A DNA stretch of 64,000 nt from Bradyrhizobium sp. Gha (GTDB lineage Bacteria; Pseudomonadota; Alphaproteobacteria; Rhizobiales; Xanthobacteraceae), in assembly GCF_900113735.1 (NCBI RefSeq), contig NZ_FOQM01000016.1, forward strand, positions 1 to 64,000, in the 5' to 3' direction. Shown here in pieces: positions 8,866 to 17,685 of the stretch. Both the position numbers and the translations under genes were made by a program. The notes under the pieces were generated by a model. It saw only the letters and a list, made by a program, of their open reading frames with translations, ran no database searches and was not told the DNA's origin. Position 1 is the stretch's first letter; each line of letters begins with the position of its first letter.

Positions 8866-9069
8866 ATGTCCACTTTGACCCACAATTCAATGACAAATCG
8901 TCATGCACCGGGCCTGATCCAGCAGATCGGCGAGACCCTCCATATCTGGCATGAGCGCTACCGGACCCGACGTGAGCTGAGCAATTGGACCGCCCGCGAC
9001 CTCCATGACGTCGGCCTGTCCTGGACCGACATTGCCTACGAGGCCGACAAACCCTTCTGGCGGGCCTGA
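8866..9069 (+). CDS. DUF1127 small protein
   Basis: A 67-residue basic protein whose C-terminal half carries the DUF1127 signature (WHERYRTRRELSNWTARDLHDVGL, shown here split by function: an Arg-rich helix, then L..L....L.DIGL-type residues). DUF1127 proteins in rhizobia bind RNA or take part in phosphate, carbon and stress responses. It is followed by a GNAT acetyltransferase gene on the same strand, about 80 bases on. It is divergent from the LysR gene, and the 110-base intergenic region must hold both promoters. Confidence 0.85.
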   Translation: MSTLTHNSMTNRHAPGLIQQIGETLHIWHERYRTRRELSNWTARDLHDVGLSWTDIAYEADKPFWRA

Positions 9070-9150
9070 TTGGCCGCCAGGCCGGCGTCGCCTGATCACA
9101 GGGGCGCCGGCGGTCCCTTCTTCAGACATTCTCCCTTCAGGGCTCATGTC

Positions 9151-9774
9151 ATGAGCACTTATCGCCTGGAAGACCTGGCGCAATATTCGGACAGGCTGCG
9201 CACCCGGCAAGGCGAGGCCCTCAACGTCCGCTTCGTCGAGCCTGGCGACACCGACGAGCTTCAGCATTACTTCCGTTCGCTCTCGACCCGCTCCCGCTAC
9301 AACCGCTTCTTCGGCGCGATCAGTGAGCTGCCGAAGGGGCTGTTGCACGACTTCCTCGCGGTCGGCGAGCGTGAGCGTTTCACCGTCGTTGCGACCAGGG
9401 CGGTCGATGGCTTCGAGACGATCGTTGCCGAGGCGCGCTATGCTCTTCATGAGGAGACATCGACGCTCGAGTTCGGCCTCTCGGTCGACGACCGCTGGCA
9501 TGGTCACGGCATCGCGACTGCGCTTCTGAAAAATCTCGAATGCCGCGCCGCCGCGCTCGGCGCCCAGCATATCTTCGGCGACACGCTGCGCTCCAACCAG
9601 ACCATGATCTCGCTCGCGCGCAAATCCGGGTTTGCTTTCGTCAATCATCCCGACGACTGGAAGCTGGTGCGCTTCGAAAAGGAGATCCACGTCGCGCCAA
9701 AGGACATTCCGTGCGCGAGTTGGCGTCTCGCCGCACTTTCCCGTCAGGCCGAACGCCCCTCAGCCTCGGCCTGA
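9151..9774 (+). CDS. GNAT-family N-acetyltransferase
   Basis: The 207-residue protein begins at the ATG at 9151. A long upstream extension of the frame lacks family similarity. A GNAT fold spans about residues 25-180: the LEFGLSVDDRWHGHGIATALL segment contains the acetyl-CoA pyrophosphate-binding loop (R/Q-x-x-G-x-G/A type, here R-WHGHGIA), followed by the AQHIFGDTLRSNQTMISLARKSGF region typical of the fourth motif. The acceptor substrate is unknown; proteins of this subtype often modify amino acids, polyamines or protein N-termini. An intrinsic terminator follows directly. Confidence 0.85.
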   Translation: MSTYRLEDLAQYSDRLRTRQGEALNVRFVEPGDTDELQHYFRSLSTRSRYNRFFGAISELPKGLLHDFLAVGERERFTVVATRAVDGFETIVAEARYALHEETSTLEFGLSVDDRWHGHGIATALLKNLECRAAALGAQHIFGDTLRSNQTMISLARKSGFAFVNHPDDWKLVRFEKEIHVAPKDIPCASWRLAALSRQAERPSASA

Positions 9775-9783
9775 CATCACTCC

Positions 9784-9820
9784 AAGCCCGGCCTGGCCAA
9801 GCCAGAGCCGGGCTTTTTTT
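9784..9820 (+). terminator. Rho-independent terminator after the GNAT gene
   Basis: The arms AAGCCCGGC (9784-9792) and GCCGGGCTT (9807-9815) are perfectly complementary and are followed by a run of seven T (to 9820). It sits 10 bases after the acetyltransferase stop and just before the convergent enoyl-CoA hydratase gene ends. Confidence 0.9.
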
Positions 9821-9840
9821 GCTCTCACACAGCGAAGCGC

Positions 9841-10671
9841 CTACTTCCCCGTGAACACCGCTTTCCGTTTCTCGATGAACGCCTGCACCGCCTCCTTGTG
9901 ATCCGCTGTCGTGGTCAGGCGGATCAGGCGTTCGGCTTCGTGATCCCTGGCGGTCTCGAAATCGAACTGCAGGGCCTCGTCGAGATTGTCCTTCATGTAG
10001 CGCAGCGCCAGGCGCGGGCCCTCGGCGAGGGATTTTGCCAGGGCGATCGCCTCGGCTTGCAGCCTGTCGTCGGGCACGACACGGTTGACGAGGCCGATCG
10101 TCTCGGCGCGCGCGGCATCGACGCGATCGCCGGTGAACAGCAGCTCGCGCGCCCGCGCGGTGCCGACAAGGCGCGTCAACAGCCAGGCGATGCCGTAATC
10201 GCCCGAGAGCGCGACGCGGGCGTAGCCGGTGGCGACGAAGGCCGATTGCGCGGCAATGCGGATGTCGCAGGCCATGGCGAGGGCCAGCCCGGCGCCGACC
10301 GCGGGGCCGGGCAGGGCTGCGATGGTCGGCTTGCGCACCGACACCAGCGCGCCGGTCAGCAGCCGCTGTCGCTCCTGGAGATCGGCGACACGATCCTCCA
10401 GCGACATTTCCAGCTTCTTGGGGGCGCGATGCGCACCCATGCCCTTGACGTTGCCTCCGGCGCAGAACGCCGCCCCGGCGCCGGTGATGAGCAGTGCGCC
10501 GACATCGGGATTCTCGCCGCAGCTGCGGATCATCGTCCGCAGGGCCGGCGTCAGGGTGTCCGACAGCGAGTTGCGCGCCTCCGGCCGGTTCAGCGTGATC
10601 ACAGCGACACGGTCGCGAATGAGGCAGAGCAGTTCGCTCGTGCCGGTATCGATGGTGGTTTCCGTGCTCAT
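9841..10671 (-). CDS. Enoyl-CoA hydratase/isomerase family protein
   Basis: The 276-residue crotonase-fold enzyme probably hydrates or isomerises an acyl-CoA. The start at 10671 follows GAGGGACG; the longer frame upstream overlaps the SDR gene and is unlikely. Oxyanion-hole regions are visible: GAGAAFCAGGNVKGM (about residues 63-77) and ALPGPAVGAGLALAMACD. One usual acidic catalytic residue is not obvious in ALSGDYGIAWLL (a Gly-Asp instead of Pro-Glu), so the chemistry may differ from classical hydratases. It is 10 bases downstream of the SDR gene, suggesting an operon for acyl-CoA breakdown. Confidence 0.88.
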   Translation of the reverse strand: MSTETTIDTGTSELLCLIRDRVAVITLNRPEARNSLSDTLTPALRTMIRSCGENPDVGALLITGAGAAFCAGGNVKGMGAHRAPKKLEMSLEDRVADLQERQRLLTGALVSVRKPTIAALPGPAVGAGLALAMACDIRIAAQSAFVATGYARVALSGDYGIAWLLTRLVGTARARELLFTGDRVDAARAETIGLVNRVVPDDRLQAEAIALAKSLAEGPRLALRYMKDNLDEALQFDFETARDHEAERLIRLTTTADHKEAVQAFIEKRKAVFTGK

Positions 10672-10681
10672 GCTACGTCCC

Positions 10682-11383
10682 TCAAAACTTCTCGACCCAG
10701 GGACGCAGCTCCAGCTCCCAGCTCCAGGCGCTGCGTGGTTGCTGCAATACGTTCCAATAGCTCTGCGCGATCGCATCGGGATCGAGCATCGAATCCGGCC
10801 TGTCTGCTGCCTCCGCGCGTGTCGCGCTGCGGATGCCCCCGTCGATCACGAAATGCGCAACATGGATGCCCTGGGGCGAGAGCTCCCGCGCCATGCTCTG
10901 CGCCAGCCCGCGCAGCGCGAACTTGCCCATCGCAAATGGGGCGGATTGCGCATAGCCCTTGACGCTGGCCGAAGCGCCGGTGAACAGGATCGCGCCATGC
11001 TTGCTCGGCAGCATGCGCTTCGCCGCCTGCTGCGCCACCAGGAAGCCGCCATAGGCGCTGACCGCGATCGCGTTCGCGACGTCGGCCGGAACCAGGTCGA
11101 CGAACGGTCCGCGGGCGCGGCCGCTGGCGTTGTAGACGACGAGATCGGGCGCGCCGATCTCGCGCTCGACCAGGCCGAACAGGCGTTCGACCTCCTCGGG
11201 CTCGGTGGCGTTGCAGGCATAGGCCTTGGCGCCGATCTCGCCACAGAGCGCGCCAAGCTTCTCGATCTTGCGCGCGGCCAGCGCGACGCGGATGCCTTGC
11301 GCGGACAGCAGCCGCGCCAGCGAGGCGCTCAGGCCTTCGCCGGCGCCGACGATGAGTGCGATCTTGTATGTCGGGTGTTCCAT
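10682..11383 (-). CDS. SDR-family oxidoreductase lacking the catalytic tyrosine
   Basis: The 233-residue Rossmann protein has a glycine-rich cofactor loop altered to VGAGEGLSASLA (near residues 13-24). The usual YxxxK active site reads FAMGK, so the catalytic Tyr is Phe while the Lys is kept. The catalytic Ser position appears in FTGASASVKG. This may reduce activity or point to a divergent subgroup; several acyl-CoA-linked SDRs in alphaproteobacteria show such changes. The start at 11383 is chosen because the frame before it crosses the intergenic promoter region. It forms an operon with the downstream hydratase gene and is divergent from an acyl-CoA dehydrogenase. Confidence 0.83.
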   Translation of the reverse strand: MEHPTYKIALIVGAGEGLSASLARLLSAQGIRVALAARKIEKLGALCGEIGAKAYACNATEPEEVERLFGLVEREIGAPDLVVYNASGRARGPFVDLVPADVANAIAVSAYGGFLVAQQAAKRMLPSKHGAILFTGASASVKGYAQSAPFAMGKFALRGLAQSMARELSPQGIHVAHFVIDGGIRSATRAEAADRPDSMLDPDAIAQSYWNVLQQPRSAWSWELELRPWVEKF

Positions 11384-11627
11384 GATGTGGTCTCTGGCGT
11401 GATCTCTCGGGGACGGGAGCCGCTGATCTATGCATCCGCTATGCGGGCAACCAGCCGGGGCGTTGGAGCAGTCGATCACAATTCCGCAGAGCGAATTGCT
11501 CCTTCATGGCGATCATGCCTCCTTGACAATTTGCGGCTTTATCGCTGCTCGCGGCGGGAGCATGATCGACATCATCTCAAGCGGCAAGCGTCAAGAATGC
11601 CGCCGGGCGGAAGCGAAGAGGACGATC

Positions 11628-13412
11628 ATGCACGAGCCGGTCACAGCGCAGCCGAATGATGTCGCGGCCGCACCGTCGGGTCTCCTGGCGCCCGATACAT
11701 CAGGCATGAACTTCTATCGTGCCGATCAGGCGCTCACTGATGTCCTGCGCATCCATCTGCCGGACAGCCTTTTCCGCCATATCGAGCCGCATCTCGATCG
11801 CCTCGGCGAACTGGCCGGCGGCCGTCTCGACGAATGTGCGCGGCTTGCCGACCGGCACACCCCGGTGCTGCACCAGCGCGACAAGTTCGGTCGCGACGTG
11901 CAGTGGATCGAATATCATCCTGCCTATCGTGAGCTGGAGAACGCCGCCTTTGGCGAGTTCGGCATCCATGCGCTCTCGAACCGCAAGGGCATCATGGGCT
12001 GGCCGGACAAATATCCTGTTGTGGCCAAGCACGCCTTCACGTTTCTGTTCAACCAGACCGAGTTCGGCATGGGATGCCCGGTCAACGTCACCGACGGCTG
12101 CGCCAAGCTGCTGGCGAACTTCGGCAGCGAAGCGCTGAAGGCGAAATATCTCGATGGCCTGACCCAGACCGACATGAGCAAGCTGACCCAGGGCGGCCAG
12201 TTCATGACCGAGAAGGAAGGGGGCTCCGACGTCGGCACCCTGACCACGCGCGCGGTGCAGGAGGGTGATCATTGGCGCCTCTATGGCGAGAAATGGTTCT
12301 GCTCGAACGCCGATGCGAAAGTCGTGATGCTGCTGGCGCGGCCCGAGGGCGCCGGCCCCGGCACGCGCGGTGTCGGGCTGTTCCTGATGCCGCGCTTCCT
12401 CGATGACGGCTCGCAGAACCAGTACCGGATCGTGCGTCTGAAAGACAAGCTCGGCACGCGTTCGATGGCCTCGGGCGAGATCAAGCTCGAAGGCGCGATC
12501 GCCTATGCCGTAGGCCGGCTCGACCGCGGCTTCGTGCAGATGGCCGAGATGGTCAATTCGTCGCGGCTCTCCAATGGCGTGAAATCGACCGCGCTGATGC
12601 GCCGTGCCTATCATGATGCGCTTGCCGTGGCGAAGAACCGCGTCGTGTTCGGCAACCGTATCATCGATCTGCCGCTCGGCCGGCGCCAGATGCTGAAGAT
12701 CATGCTGCCGGTCGAGCAGGCGCTCTCGATGAGCTTTCTGACTGCCGACGCGCTCGATCGCGCGGAAGCCGGTCGCCAGGATGCGGCGGCGCTGCTGCGT
12801 ATCCTGACGCCGACGCTGAAATTTCGCGCCACCCGTGACGCGCGAAAAGTCTGCGGCGATGCGCTCGAGATGCGTGGCGGCATCGGCTATATCGAGGAAT
12901 TCGCCACGGCGCGTTTGCTGCGCGACGCGCATCTCGGCTCCGTCTGGGAAGGCACCGGCAACATCGTCGCGATCGATGCGCTGCGGCGCGCCGTCGGCCG
13001 CCACGGCGCGGAATCCGCGCTGGCAGCCGATCTGCATGCCCGGCTGGACGACAGTGCCTCCGTGCCGCAGGTCTGGCGCGACAAGCTGCGCGGCTTTGTC
13101 GATCGGGCCGTCGGCTTTGCGCGCGAGGTCGCTGGCAAGGCTGACAACGAAGCCGATGCGCGCCGGGCGACGAGCCTGCTCTATCACGTCGCAAGCGCGG
13201 TCGCGCTGGCCTGGGAAGCGCACCGCATCCACGAGATGCGGGGCGACGCGCGCCGGCTGCTCTTGTCGCGGCTGGTGATCGACCATCGCGTGATGCCGAG
13301 CGATCCGTTCCGGCTGACGGAAAATGTTGCGCGGGCGAAGATCGCGGAGCTGCTGCTCGGCGATCGCCACGCTTCCATGAGCGACGTTGGCGAACTGGTT
13401 GTGGCGGCGTAG
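11628..13412 (+). CDS. Acyl-CoA dehydrogenase, AidB-like large form
   Basis: The 594-residue FAD flavoprotein starts at the ATG at 11628 (AAGAGGACGATC upstream). It has the longer AidB/FadE-type layout rather than the 380-residue form: an N-terminal extension (1-110), the helical/beta acyl-CoA dehydrogenase core with FMTEKEGGSDVG (FAD/substrate contact) and EKWFCSNADA, then ALEMRGGIGYIEEF and a C-terminal helical region. It probably oxidises a branched or aromatic-derived acyl-CoA. It diverges from the SDR/hydratase pair and precedes an alcohol dehydrogenase, so this locus looks like a small beta-oxidation module. Confidence 0.9.
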   Translation: MHEPVTAQPNDVAAAPSGLLAPDTSGMNFYRADQALTDVLRIHLPDSLFRHIEPHLDRLGELAGGRLDECARLADRHTPVLHQRDKFGRDVQWIEYHPAYRELENAAFGEFGIHALSNRKGIMGWPDKYPVVAKHAFTFLFNQTEFGMGCPVNVTDGCAKLLANFGSEALKAKYLDGLTQTDMSKLTQGGQFMTEKEGGSDVGTLTTRAVQEGDHWRLYGEKWFCSNADAKVVMLLARPEGAGPGTRGVGLFLMPRFLDDGSQNQYRIVRLKDKLGTRSMASGEIKLEGAIAYAVGRLDRGFVQMAEMVNSSRLSNGVKSTALMRRAYHDALAVAKNRVVFGNRIIDLPLGRRQMLKIMLPVEQALSMSFLTADALDRAEAGRQDAAALLRILTPTLKFRATRDARKVCGDALEMRGGIGYIEEFATARLLRDAHLGSVWEGTGNIVAIDALRRAVGRHGAESALAADLHARLDDSASVPQVWRDKLRGFVDRAVGFAREVAGKADNEADARRATSLLYHVASAVALAWEAHRIHEMRGDARRLLLSRLVIDHRVMPSDPFRLTENVARAKIAELLLGDRHASMSDVGELVVAA

Positions 13413-13417
13413 GCTTA

Positions 13418-13446
13418 CTTCACCTCTCCATTCGGGAGAGGTGAAG
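13418..13446 (+). repeat. 12-bp perfect hairpin (CTTCACCTCTCC family)
   Basis: The arm CTTCACCTCTCC (13418-13429) pairs perfectly with 13435-13446 around a five-base loop, lying between the acyl-CoA dehydrogenase stop and the alcohol dehydrogenase start. A related ACCTCTCC/GGAGAGGT hairpin occurs at 26683-26706, so this is a dispersed element, possibly acting as a weak terminator or mRNA stabiliser. No T-tract follows. Confidence 0.6.
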
Positions 13447-13488
13447 AGCCGACGACAAACGACAAAACAGCAAACGAGGGAGCACTCG

Positions 13489-14577
13489 ATGAAGGCCGCC
13501 GTCCTTTATGAAGTCAACACGCCGCTGGTCATCGAGGATGTCAGCCTGCCGAAGCCCGGCCCGCGCGAGGTGTTGATCCGTACCGCGGTCGCGGGCCTTT
13601 GCCACTCCGACCTGCATTTCATGGAAGGCCTTTATCCGCATCCGCTGCCGGCGGTGCTCGGGCATGAATCGGCCGGGATCGTCGAGCAGGTCGGCTCGGA
13701 TGTCACCTACGTCAAGCCCGGCGACCACGTCGTGACGTGTCTTTCGGTGTTCTGCGGCACCTGCGATAATTGCACGACCGGCCGCACCGTGCTCTGCACC
13801 GACACCACCGTGAAGATGTTGCCGGGCGCGTCGAACCGGATGCAGTGGAACAGACCGGAGAAGCTGAACCAGTTCCTCAACCTCTCGTCCTTTGCCGAGC
13901 AGATGCTGGTGCACGAGAACGCGATCGTCAAAATCCGCGAGGAGATGCCGCTCGATCTCGCGGCGTTGATCGGCTGCGGCGTCATCACCGGCTACGGCGC
14001 AGTGGTGAACACAGCGAAGGTGACTGCGGGTGAGACCGTCGCCGTGATCGGCTGCGGCGGCGTCGGCATGGCCACGATCAATGGCGCGCAGATCGCCGGC
14101 GCCGGCCGCATCATCGCCATCGACACCAATCCGGCCAAGCTGCAACTCGCGACCAAGCTGGGCGCGACCGACATCATCAATCCCGCTGACGGCGACGTGG
14201 TGAAGCAGGTGCGCGATCTCACCAACGGCGGCGTGCATCATTCCTTCGAGGTGCTCGGCCGCAAGGAGACCGCCGAGCAGGCGTTCGGCATGCTCGCCTC
14301 CGGCGGCACCGCCACCATCGTCGGCATGATCCCGTTCGGCCAGAAGATCGAGCTGCACGGCTTTGACTTTTTGCGCGAGCGCCGGATCCAGGGCTCGTCC
14401 ATGGGCTCGAACCACTTTCGTGTGGACATGCCGCGCCTGGTCGATTTCTACTTGCGCGGCCGGCTGCACCTGGAGGACTGGATTTCGGCCAAGCTGAAGC
14501 TCCCCGAGATCAACGAGGGTTTTGCCAACATGAAGGCGGGCAAGACGCTGCGCAGCGTGATTGTGTTCGATAGCTGA
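13489..14577 (+). CDS. Zinc-dependent alcohol dehydrogenase (MDR, class III-like)
   Basis: This cytoplasmic medium-chain dehydrogenase of 362 residues has the catalytic zinc ligands (Cys38 in GLCHSD, His59-Glu60 in GHESAG), a complete structural zinc lobe (Cys89, Cys92, Cys95, Cys103) and the NAD-binding fingerprint GCGGVG. It resembles the bacterial long-chain or S-substituted alcohol dehydrogenases that end VIVFDS. The start follows CGAGGGAGC. It is downstream of the acyl-CoA dehydrogenase gene, 76 bases apart with a hairpin between, so it may be transcribed with it. The precise alcohol is unknown. Confidence 0.92.
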   Translation: MKAAVLYEVNTPLVIEDVSLPKPGPREVLIRTAVAGLCHSDLHFMEGLYPHPLPAVLGHESAGIVEQVGSDVTYVKPGDHVVTCLSVFCGTCDNCTTGRTVLCTDTTVKMLPGASNRMQWNRPEKLNQFLNLSSFAEQMLVHENAIVKIREEMPLDLAALIGCGVITGYGAVVNTAKVTAGETVAVIGCGGVGMATINGAQIAGAGRIIAIDTNPAKLQLATKLGATDIINPADGDVVKQVRDLTNGGVHHSFEVLGRKETAEQAFGMLASGGTATIVGMIPFGQKIELHGFDFLRERRIQGSSMGSNHFRVDMPRLVDFYLRGRLHLEDWISAKLKLPEINEGFANMKAGKTLRSVIVFDS

Positions 14578-14600
14578 GCCACGAAGCGCGAACGGGCGCC

Positions 14601-14684
14601 GTCATTGCGAGGAGCGCAGCGACGAAGCAATCCAGATTGCCGCCGTGGAAAGATTCTGGATTGCTTCGCTGCGCTCGCAATGAC
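14601..14684. repeat. Bradyrhizobium-type palindromic repeat (REP-like), copy 1
   Basis: The left arm starts GTCATTGCGAG (14601) and includes GAAGCAATCCAGA; the right arm is TCTGGATTGCTTC to CTCGCAATGAC (ending 14684). The arms form a long imperfect stem around a short central loop, filling the gap between two convergent genes. This sequence family is widespread in intergenic DNA of Bradyrhizobium and Rhodopseudomonas; a second copy is at 24123-24235. Confidence 0.85.
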
Positions 14685-14694
14685 GAGGCGGACG

Positions 14695-16167
14695 TCAATC
14701 GTCAAACATCTTCGGCGGCACGAAGCCGCCGAATTCGCGCTCGATCAGCTCGGCAAGCTTCAGCGGCGTGCGGTCTTCCAGCCACGGGCCGACGATCTGG
14801 ACGCCGACCGGCAGTCCGTCCGGGGCAAAGCCTGTCGGAATCGCGGTCGCGGGCAGGCCGGGCAATGTCGCGATGCCGGGCCAGGCGAGCTGGTCGGTAT
14901 AGACCCGCTCCTTGCCGTCGATCACGATTCGGCGCTGCTCCTGATCTTCCGAGTGATCGTGAGGATAAGCCGGCGTTGGCATGATCGGGCAGATCACGGC
15001 ATCGAAGGATTTGAACAGCTCGTGCCATTGCGCGCGCAGCCGCGTCCGGCCGCCGCGGGCGATCAGCCAATCGCGATGGCTGAGCGCGATGCCGCGCAGG
15101 CGTTCGGCCTGCAGGCTGTTGTTGTCGGCCGGCAATGTGGCTGCTGCTGCAACTGCGCCGGCGTAGAATTCGGGCAGAAAGCTGGCAGCGAGGAACGACA
15201 GCAGCATCCGCATATAGAGGCGCGAGGACGCCGCGAAATCCGGCAGCAGCGGACTGCTGCGCTCGATCTTGACGCCAGCCTTGGCGAGGTTGTCGGCGAG
15301 CGTGTTGATGCTGCCGCGCACGGCGGCGTCGGTCGGTAGCACCGGATCGGTGTCAATCACGAGGACGCGGAAGTCTTTCAGCGAGCCGTGACGCGCGGCA
15401 GGAAGTTCGAGCCGGTAGGCCTTGCCGTTCTCGAGCGGATCGGGGCCGGCCATGACGTCGAGCAGCAAGGATAGATCGCCGGCGCTCCGTGCCATCGGGC
15501 CGATCACCGCGAGATCGCGCTCGTAGGCCAGGGGCGGAGCAGGCGGTGGCGTATGGCCGCGCGATGGCAACAGATCGAAGGTCGGCTTGTGCGCGTAAAC
15601 GCCGCAATGAAACGCCGGCACGCGCAGCGAGCCACCGATGTCGGAGCCGATCGAGAGCGGACCATAGCCCGCGGCCAGCGCCGCAGAGGAGCCGCCGGAG
15701 GATCCGCCGGGCGTGCGGCCGAGATCGTAGGGGTTGTTGGTCGTGCCGTAGACGTCATTGTAGCTCTGCCAATCGGCGAGCGCGAGCGGCACGTTGGTCT
15801 TGCCGAGCACGATGGTGCCGGCGTCCTTCACGCGCGTGACCGGCAGCGCGTCTTCCTCGGCAATGAAGTCCCTGTGCGCGGGATCGCCCCAGGTCGTGGG
15901 CAGGCCGGCGATATTGTAGGATTCCTTCACCGTCATGGGCAGGCCGAGCAGCGGTTTCCGCTCGCCGCGGGCCAATGCGGCGTCAGCCTCGCGTGCGGCG
16001 TCCAGCGCGCGGTCGAAGTCGCGGACACAGATCGCGTTGACCTTGCCGTCGTGACGTTCGATGCGGTCGATCGCATCCTGCGTGAGCTCGACCGAAGAAA
16101 CCTTCTTCGCGGTCAATGCGGCCGACAGCTCGATCGCGCTCTTGAAACTCCATTCCGATTTCGCCAC
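14695..16167 (-). CDS. Amidase (amidase-signature family)
   Basis: The 490-residue cytoplasmic hydrolase has the complete Ser-cisSer-Lys triad: Lys81 in MTVKESYN, Ser156/157 in the PGGSSGGSSAAL loop, and the nucleophile Ser180 in GSDIGGSLRVP. It would hydrolyse amides (or esters) to acids and ammonia. The C-terminal TLPGLPATAIPTGF segment is also typical. It is not of the GatA type, since no GatB/C genes are nearby. It is a single-gene unit on the minus strand upstream of a repeat. The substrate is unknown. Confidence 0.9.
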   Translation of the reverse strand: MAKSEWSFKSAIELSAALTAKKVSSVELTQDAIDRIERHDGKVNAICVRDFDRALDAAREADAALARGERKPLLGLPMTVKESYNIAGLPTTWGDPAHRDFIAEEDALPVTRVKDAGTIVLGKTNVPLALADWQSYNDVYGTTNNPYDLGRTPGGSSGGSSAALAAGYGPLSIGSDIGGSLRVPAFHCGVYAHKPTFDLLPSRGHTPPPAPPLAYERDLAVIGPMARSAGDLSLLLDVMAGPDPLENGKAYRLELPAARHGSLKDFRVLVIDTDPVLPTDAAVRGSINTLADNLAKAGVKIERSSPLLPDFAASSRLYMRMLLSFLAASFLPEFYAGAVAAAATLPADNNSLQAERLRGIALSHRDWLIARGGRTRLRAQWHELFKSFDAVICPIMPTPAYPHDHSEDQEQRRIVIDGKERVYTDQLAWPGIATLPGLPATAIPTGFAPDGLPVGVQIVGPWLEDRTPLKLAELIEREFGGFVPPKMFDD

Positions 16168-16256
16168 GGCATGCTCCTGCGCTTGACTGAGAAATGATGC
16201 GCAGTTTTATCCCATGTCGCAACCGCTGTTTGATCGTGGTTGATCTGTCTGGAATG

Positions 16257-16787
16257 TCATCCGGGCAGCATTCGCTGCATCACGCGGTCGCGATAGACGA
16301 AGATATGTACGAGCGCGGACGCGATGTGAATGCCGATGGTGACGAGCAACGCCCATTCCATGGCCTGGTGGAGGCCATCAATGGTCCGGCCGGCCGCCGC
16401 ATTGTCGGACGCGAGCATCGGCAGCGGCACGATATAGAAGAACGAGACGGACCAGCCGCGGAAGGACGCAAACAGCCAGCCCGAGACCGTCGTTGCCAGC
16501 ACCAGCGCGTAGAGCAGCCAGTGGACGGCCTCCGAGGACAAGCGCTGCCAGCCGGGCAGCGAGCTTTCAGGCGCGACGGGATGGGTGAGACGCCAGATAA
16601 GGCGGAGCGCTGTCAGCAACAGGACCGTCAGGCCAATCGACATGTGAAAGGTCATGCCGGCCCCCGGGTTCATGCCGCGATGGATATCCGGCATCAGCCA
16701 GCCGATGGGGTATTGCACGGCCAGCAGGGCCACGATGAGCCAGTGGAAGAACTTGGCGGGCGTGCCGTATTGAAGGCGGGTGGTCAT
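16257..16787 (-). CDS. Cytochrome b561
   Basis: The 176-residue inner-membrane di-haem protein has four predicted transmembrane helices (about 12-30, 48-66, 90-108, 140-160), each carrying candidate haem-ligand histidines (KFFHWL, MTFHMS, AVHWLL, IGIHIASALVH). CybB-type proteins oxidise ubiquinol and can feed electrons to periplasmic oxidoreductases. Pairs with small secreted YceI-like proteins are common, but no such gene is adjacent here. Instead, a beta-barrel-like protein and mbfA lie upstream on the same strand. Confidence 0.9.
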   Translation of the reverse strand: MTTRLQYGTPAKFFHWLIVALLAVQYPIGWLMPDIHRGMNPGAGMTFHMSIGLTVLLLTALRLIWRLTHPVAPESSLPGWQRLSSEAVHWLLYALVLATTVSGWLFASFRGWSVSFFYIVPLPMLASDNAAAGRTIDGLHQAMEWALLVTIGIHIASALVHIFVYRDRVMQRMLPG

Positions 16788-16817
16788 GAGGATCCTGGCA
16801 TTGAGCGGTCGCGCCCG

Positions 16818-17678
16818 TCAGGGCTGGAAGCCGCGCACGGCAGCATGGGTGAACGGATTGACTGGTCCGCTCATGCGATAGCTCCCCTCCGGCTTTTGTC
16901 CCGGCACGGGAAAGGCATAGCCGATGATGGTCTTCACCACGAAACGGTCGGACGCCGGCGTCAACCCGTAGCCGACGCCAAAGTTCACATCGAACACGCC
17001 GGCCTTGAAGTCGGTGACGGCAAACAGCGTGTGCTGCTGGTCGGCGAGCTTGCTGAAATTTCCGATCTGGCCGAAGTCGGCGTAATATTCGAACCCGGCA
17101 AAGACATCGTTGCCGAGATTGCGGGCCAGCCGGGCGGCGGGTGCAAAATCGGCTTCACCCTTGCTGCCGAAGCCGATATCCACGATCGGGTTCACGATGA
17201 ATTCATATTCCGAGTTGCGCACGCCGATGATGGGGCGGATCTCCAATCCCCATCGTGTCTGCGCGAATTTCGGCATTTCGTAGCTCAGCTCGAAATTGAC
17301 GCCATAGAAGAAATTTCGTTGTTCGGCGTGTGGCGAGACGAACAGCGTGCGCAGCTTGAACGCGTCGGACAGGAATTGCCGGTCCTGCACCGCGAACGGC
17401 AGATAAAGCCCGAGCTCCCACCAGTCGGTCATGCCGTAGGCGAATTCGGGCGTACCGTTGAGGCTGTGGTTGGACGGAAAGCCTCCAGGGAACGGCGGAT
17501 CCTTCTGTCCGAGCGCCACATAGTTGAGATGTTGCTGGATGGTGAACTGGCCCACCTCGGCAATGCCGGCATTGTAGACCTGGATCTCGTCGGTGGCGCG
17601 AGCGTTCGACGCAAGCAGGATCAATATGCTAGCCAGGCTCGCGACAGCAAGAACATGTGAACGGTGTTGCTTCATCAC
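16818..17678 (-). CDS. Exported beta-barrel-like hypothetical protein
   Basis: The 286-residue protein has a signal peptide (cleavage predicted after SNARA, about residue 28). The rest alternates aromatic and small residues in amphipathic strands (ELGLYLPFAV, RWGLEIRPIIG, VFAGFEYYADFGQ, VFDVNFGVGYGLT), as in outer-membrane barrels of the MetA-pathway/phenol-degradation-like transporter class. The function is not recognised. It lies between mbfA (7 bases downstream of its stop) and cytochrome b561, so co-transcription and iron-dependent expression with mbfA are plausible. Either of two adjacent ATG codons could be the start. Confidence 0.7.
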   Translation of the reverse strand: MMKQHRSHVLAVASLASILILLASNARATDEIQVYNAGIAEVGQFTIQQHLNYVALGQKDPPFPGGFPSNHSLNGTPEFAYGMTDWWELGLYLPFAVQDRQFLSDAFKLRTLFVSPHAEQRNFFYGVNFELSYEMPKFAQTRWGLEIRPIIGVRNSEYEFIVNPIVDIGFGSKGEADFAPAARLARNLGNDVFAGFEYYADFGQIGNFSKLADQQHTLFAVTDFKAGVFDVNFGVGYGLTPASDRFVVKTIIGYAFPVPGQKPEGSYRMSGPVNPFTHAAVRGFQP

Positions 17679-17685
17679 GCTCGCC

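Noticed and set aside
11700..13370. 556-codon antisense open frame over the acyl-CoA dehydrogenase
   Set aside because: Shadow of a strongly supported gene; low-complexity composition and no domain.
13420..14469. 349-codon antisense frame over the alcohol dehydrogenase
   Set aside because: Shadow frame; the plus-strand zinc dehydrogenase has complete motifs.
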